A DNA stretch of 64,000 nucleotides from Lotus japonicus (taxonomy: Eukaryota; Streptophyta; Magnoliopsida; Fabales; Fabaceae), in the NCBI RefSeq assembly GCF_012489685.1, contig NC_080046.1:34001176-34065175 (forward strand), given 5' to 3'. Shown here piece by piece: positions 59,501 through 64,000 of the stretch. The first letter of the stretch is position 1. Every line of letters starts with the position of its first letter. The translations under genes were made by a program, and so were the position numbers. The notes below the pieces were generated by a model. It searched no databases, was not told the origin of the DNA, and saw nothing but the letters and a program-made list of their open reading frames with translations.

Positions 59501-62500
59501 AATGTCCATGAGTGCATCTTGAACATGCAGATTGGGTTCTTGGAAATTATGCCTTCAAGTTGGGTCCAAGTCATCATCATTCTTGTGTTCAAGGAAATTG
59601 ACCCACTTTGGAGTTGCTTCTAATTTATTCTGATATTCTTTTCCCTTGAGCTCCAAAATCAGTCCTTGCAAAGCTTGCTTCATTCTTTTGGTCTTGGACC
59701 TTGTCATTGGACCTCCTATTTCCTGCAAAGGGTCTTTGTCTGGGCTGGACCGATCCTCATCATTCCCTCCCTCTTCGAAAGGATTCGTCCTCGAATCAAA
59801 CCCATCACCTACATCAAACAAAGATAGATCAGCCACATTAAAAGTAGAACTTATAGTTCCATATTCATTTTGCAAATCCAGCTTGTAGGCGTTGTCATTG
59901 ATCTTTTCTAATACTTGGAAAGGTCCATCTCCCCTTGGGTGCAATTTGGATTTTCTTTGAGTTGGAAATCTTTCTTTCCGCATATGAACCCAAACCCAAT
60001 CTCCGGGTTCAAAAGTAATGCGAATACGCCCCTTATTAGCTTGCTTTGCATACTGCTCATTCCTTTTCTCAATGTTTGCTCTAACCTTGGCATGCAACTC
60101 CCTAACAAAATCTGCCTTTTTGTTTCCATCAAAATTAGCAAATTCATTAGTAGGTAAAGGTAAGATATCCAATGGAGTCAAAGGGTTAAAGCCATACACA
60201 ACTTCAAACGGAGAGTAAGAAGTAGTAGAATGCACAGCTCTATTATATGCAAACTCAACATGTGGCAAACATTTTTCCCACTGTTTTAAATTCTTTTGAA
60301 TGATTGCACGCAGCAAGGTAGTAAGTGTTCTATTCACAACCTCAGTTTGCCCATCCGTTTGTGGATGTGCAGTTGTAGAAAACAGAAGCTTAGTTCCTAA
60401 CTTACTCCATAAAGTTCTCCAAAAGTGACTTAAGAATTTCACATCTCTGTCACTTACTATTGTTCTTGGTAATCCATGCAAACGCACAACCTCTTTAAAG
60501 AACAAATCAGCAATATGTGTGGCATCATTTGTTTTGGAGCATGCAATGAAATGTGCCATTTTGCTAAACCTATCAACAACCACAAATATGCTGTCCTTCC
60601 CACCCTGTGATTTAGGAAAACCTAAGACAAAATCCATTGAGATATCAGTCCAAGGTTGATTAGGAACAGGCAAAGGTGTATAGAAACCATGGGGCATCAC
60701 TTTAGATTTGGCTTGCTTACATGTTATGCATTTTTCACAAACAGATTGCACATCATGTTTCATTTTAGGCCAAAAAAAATGCTCTTTCAAAATTTCTAAA
60801 GTCTTTTGAACCCCAAAATGTCCCATTAATCCACCACCATGAGTTTCCCTAACAAGCATTTCACGCAAAGAACAAACAGGAACACACAATTTATCTTTCC
60901 TAAACAAGAAACCTTCATGTTTATAATAGTCCCCAAAAGCATGCTTAGAACAAGAATCCCATACCTGTCCAAAATCAAAGTCATTGGCATACAAGTCCTT
61001 GATATGCTCAAACCCAAGTAGTTTTGTTTGCAATGAAGTAAGCAATGCATACCTTCTAGACAAGGCATCAGCCACAATGTTTTCCTTACCATTCTTGTAC
61101 TTGATCACGTAAGGAAACATCTCAATGAACTCCAACCACTTGGCATGTCTTTTTTGAAGCTTTCCTTGAGAACTTAGGAACTTCAAGCTTTGATGGTCAG
61201 AATGGATGACAAACTCTCTTGGCCACAAATAATGCTGCCAATTTTGCAAAGTTCTTACCAATGCATAAAGCTCCTTGTCATATGTGGGATAATTCAACGC
61301 TGCTCCACTAAGCTTCTCACTAAAATATGCAATCGGTTTGGAATCCTGCATCAAAACAGCACCTATTCCAACACCAGAAGCATCACATTCAATTTCAAAA
61401 GCTTTATCAAAATTAGGCAAACAAAGCAAAGGTGCATTGGTCAGCTTATCTTTCAAAGAATTAAAAGCATATTCATGCACATCATCCCACTTGAAAGTCA
61501 CATTCTTTTTAACAAGTTCATTCAAAGGTGCAGCAATGGAACTAAAGTTCCTCACAAACCTTCGATAAAAACTTGCTAAACCATGAAAACTTCTTACCTC
61601 ATTAGCATTCTTAGGTGTAGGCCATTCTCTAATTGCCTTGACCTTCTCTTCATCAACAGAAACTCCTTTAGAACTTACAACAAAACCCAAAAATACAACA
61701 GATTCCATGCCAAAAGAACACTTTTGAAGGTTGGCATACAACTTGTTCTCTTTTAAAACACCAAACACAGCATGTAAATGTTCAACATGTTCATCTAGGG
61801 ATTTGCTGTAAATTAAAATGTCATCAAAGTAGACTACAACAAATTTCCCAATGAAAGAACGCAAAACATGGTTCATTAATCTCATGAATGTGCTGGGTGC
61901 ATTAGTTAAGCCAAATGGCATCACTAACCACTCATATAAACCATATTTGGTTTTAAAAGCAGTTTTCCATTCATCACCTTCCTTCATGCGAATTTGATGG
62001 TATCCACTTTTCAAATCAATTTTAGAAAACACACAAGAACCATGCAATTCATCAAGCATATCATCTAATCTAGGGATAGGATATCTATACTTTACAGTGA
62101 TTTTGTTTATGGCTCGGCAATCAACACACATGCGCCATGTTCCATCTTTCTTCGGAACTAAGATCACGGGAACAGAACAAGGACTGAGGCTCTCCCTCAC
62201 AAATCCCTTTTGCAACAACTCATCCACTTGCTTTTGAATTTCCTTTGCTTCCTCGGGACTCATCCTATAAGCTGGCCTGTTTGGAAGTGAGGAACCAGGA
62301 ATAAAGTCAATTTGATGCTCAATACCTCTTAAAGGAGGCAATCCTTGTGGTACATCTTCTGGAAAAATTTCAGCAAACTCCTGCAACAATGAATTAACAG
62401 CACTAGGCAAAGAAGAGTTGAGATTGTTAGTGAAATAAACATCTTTGTACATGAGTACAAGCAAGTTCTCCCTTGCTAACAATGCACTCTCAACATCTCT

Positions 62501-64000
62501 TTTCTTGGCAAATGCACTTACTCTCTTATTTTTCTCTTCACTGCACTCATTTTTTTCTTTTTCTTTCTTTTTCTCATTTTCATTTTTCTTACTTTTTCTC
62601 TCTTTTTCTTGAATGCTCACTTTTTCTTCTCTCAACTTACACTCTTTTGCGATTCTAATTTGATCAGCATATGCTTCAGCAGGTTTGAGAGGTGTCAACA
62701 CAATGGTGCGATTGTTCATGGTAAAGGTATAGGTATTTTTGTACCCATTATGATCAACATTTCTATCAGATTGCCATGGCCGCCCAAGAAGCAAGTGGCC
62801 CACATGCATAGGCACAACATCACAAAGAACCTCATCTTTGTATTTTCCAATGGAAAATGATACCAAAACCTGCTTAGTCACCCTTATGTCTCCACAATCA
62901 TTGAGCCACTGAAGTCTATATGGATTAGGATGCTTTTTGGTTGGCAAGTTCAGTTTCTCGACCATCAAGGTGCTAGCAACATTAGTACAACTTCCACTGT
63001 CAATAACCATGCTACATACCTTTTCATTAATGAGGCACCTAGTATGGAAAATTTTATCACGTTGCTCCGCATCTTCATCTTCCTTAGGCTGTATGCTAAG
63101 AGCACGCCTAGTAACAAGCAAATTTCCATGCACGGGTTCAGCCACTTCAACATCACTACAATCTTCTAACAGAGGCATTTCATCATCACTTGAGCTCACA
63201 CTCTCTATGTCTCCATTATCCAGCAAAATCATTGCTCTTTTGTTTGGACACTCAGAAGCAATATGCCCAATTCCTTGGCATCTGAAACATTTTATATCAC
63301 GTGATCGTGAAGAAGAATTAGTTTCAGATTTACCTTTAGAGGATGCCATAGTAGACTTGGCCTTCACATTTTCTTTAGGATGGGAAATGGCTTTATTATT
63401 CTTCCAATTTGACTTCCAAGAAGTGCTTGAGGATGATGAGAATTTGGAGGAGGTTTTGGACTTCAATTGCTTTTCCACCTGAACTGCTTTGTGCAACAAA
63501 TCCTCCATCTCCACATAATATTGTAATTCCACCACATCAGCAATCTCCTTCTTTAAACCTCCAATAAACCTTGCCATAGTGGCTTCACGGTCTTCTTCTA
63601 TATTGGCTCTCATCATAGCTATCTCCATCTCCTTGTAATAATCCTCCACACTCATAGAACCTTGGGTCAGACTTTGCAATTTTCGGTGCAAGTCTCTATG
63701 GTAATGGCTGGGGACAAATCTTCTTCTCATGACAGCCTTCATTTCTTCCCATGAGCGAATGGGTCTCTCTCCATTTCTGCGCCTGTTTATCACAAATTGA
63801 TCCCACCAAATACTAGCATAATCAGAAAATTCAACAACTGCCAATTTTACCTTTTTCTCCTCTGAATAGTGATGGCAATCAAACACATGCTCCACCTTTC
63901 TCTCCCACTCCAAGTACAGTTCAGGATCATTCTTTCCTTGAAATGTAGGGATGGTCATTTTGATACTATTCAAGTTATTGTCACTTCTTCTTCTTTCATG

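Overview
The window joins two unrelated genomes. Positions 1-19099 and 50265-64000 are AT-rich plant DNA. They hold a subtelomere-type satellite whose ~330-340 bp monomers carry CCCTAAA telomere-like tracts, and two related Ty3/gypsy LTR retrotransposons inserted into it. Positions 19200-50164 are GC-rich animal DNA, most likely insect: the H2A and H2B proteins are of the short-tailed insect type, the five replication-dependent histone genes end in stem-loops, and a typical metazoan U2 snRNA is present. Both junctions are runs of exactly 100 N (19100-19199, 50165-50264). No read-through sequence joins plant to insect, so the simplest reading is a scaffold that wrongly includes contaminant insect contigs, not a biological insertion. 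A third 100-N gap (37137-37236) lies inside the insect part.

Plant part. The left array (1-19099) has higher-order repeats of about 1316 bp. At 6538-13561 it is interrupted by a complete 7024-bp gypsy element: 1025-bp LTRs that look almost identical, a CATTT target duplication, an initiator-Met-type primer site, and a gag-pol broken by one frameshift and two stop codons. The right array (50265-58978) is a diverged satellite family with a 2.0-kb higher-order repeat. It ends in a second, minus-strand gypsy element (58979 to beyond 64000) whose visible 1481-codon gag-pol is open throughout. In both elements the polyprotein runs about 200 bp into the LTR, and the 13-bp polypurine tracts are identical.

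Insect part. Four tandem units (two cut by gaps) each carry, in order, 5S rRNA(+), U2 snRNA(+), H2B(-), H2A(+), H4(-), H3(+), H1(-). Unit 1 is 19200-29019, unit 2 is 29020-37099, unit 3 is 37100-44031 (its 5S falls in the gap), and unit 4 is 44032-50164 (cut inside H2A). H2B/H2A and H4/H3 are divergent pairs sharing promoter regions. Units 1 and 4 carry a 1.72-kb insertion just downstream of 5S, bounded by 53-bp direct repeats; unit 2 lacks it. Each histone gene ends with the 16-base stem-loop, followed 30-31 nt later by a CAAAGAC element, which fits U7-dependent 3' processing. Single-base indels break many H2A, H2B, H3 and H1 copies but none of the three H4 copies. Their pattern looks like consensus error in a collapsed tandem array more than true pseudogenes.

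Points most worth following up are the three-way linkage of 5S, U2 and the histone quintet, the constant stem-loop to CAAAGAC spacing, the insertion that differs between units, the dense GTCAC/GTGAC cluster upstream of 5S, and the young but coding-defective retrotransposon.
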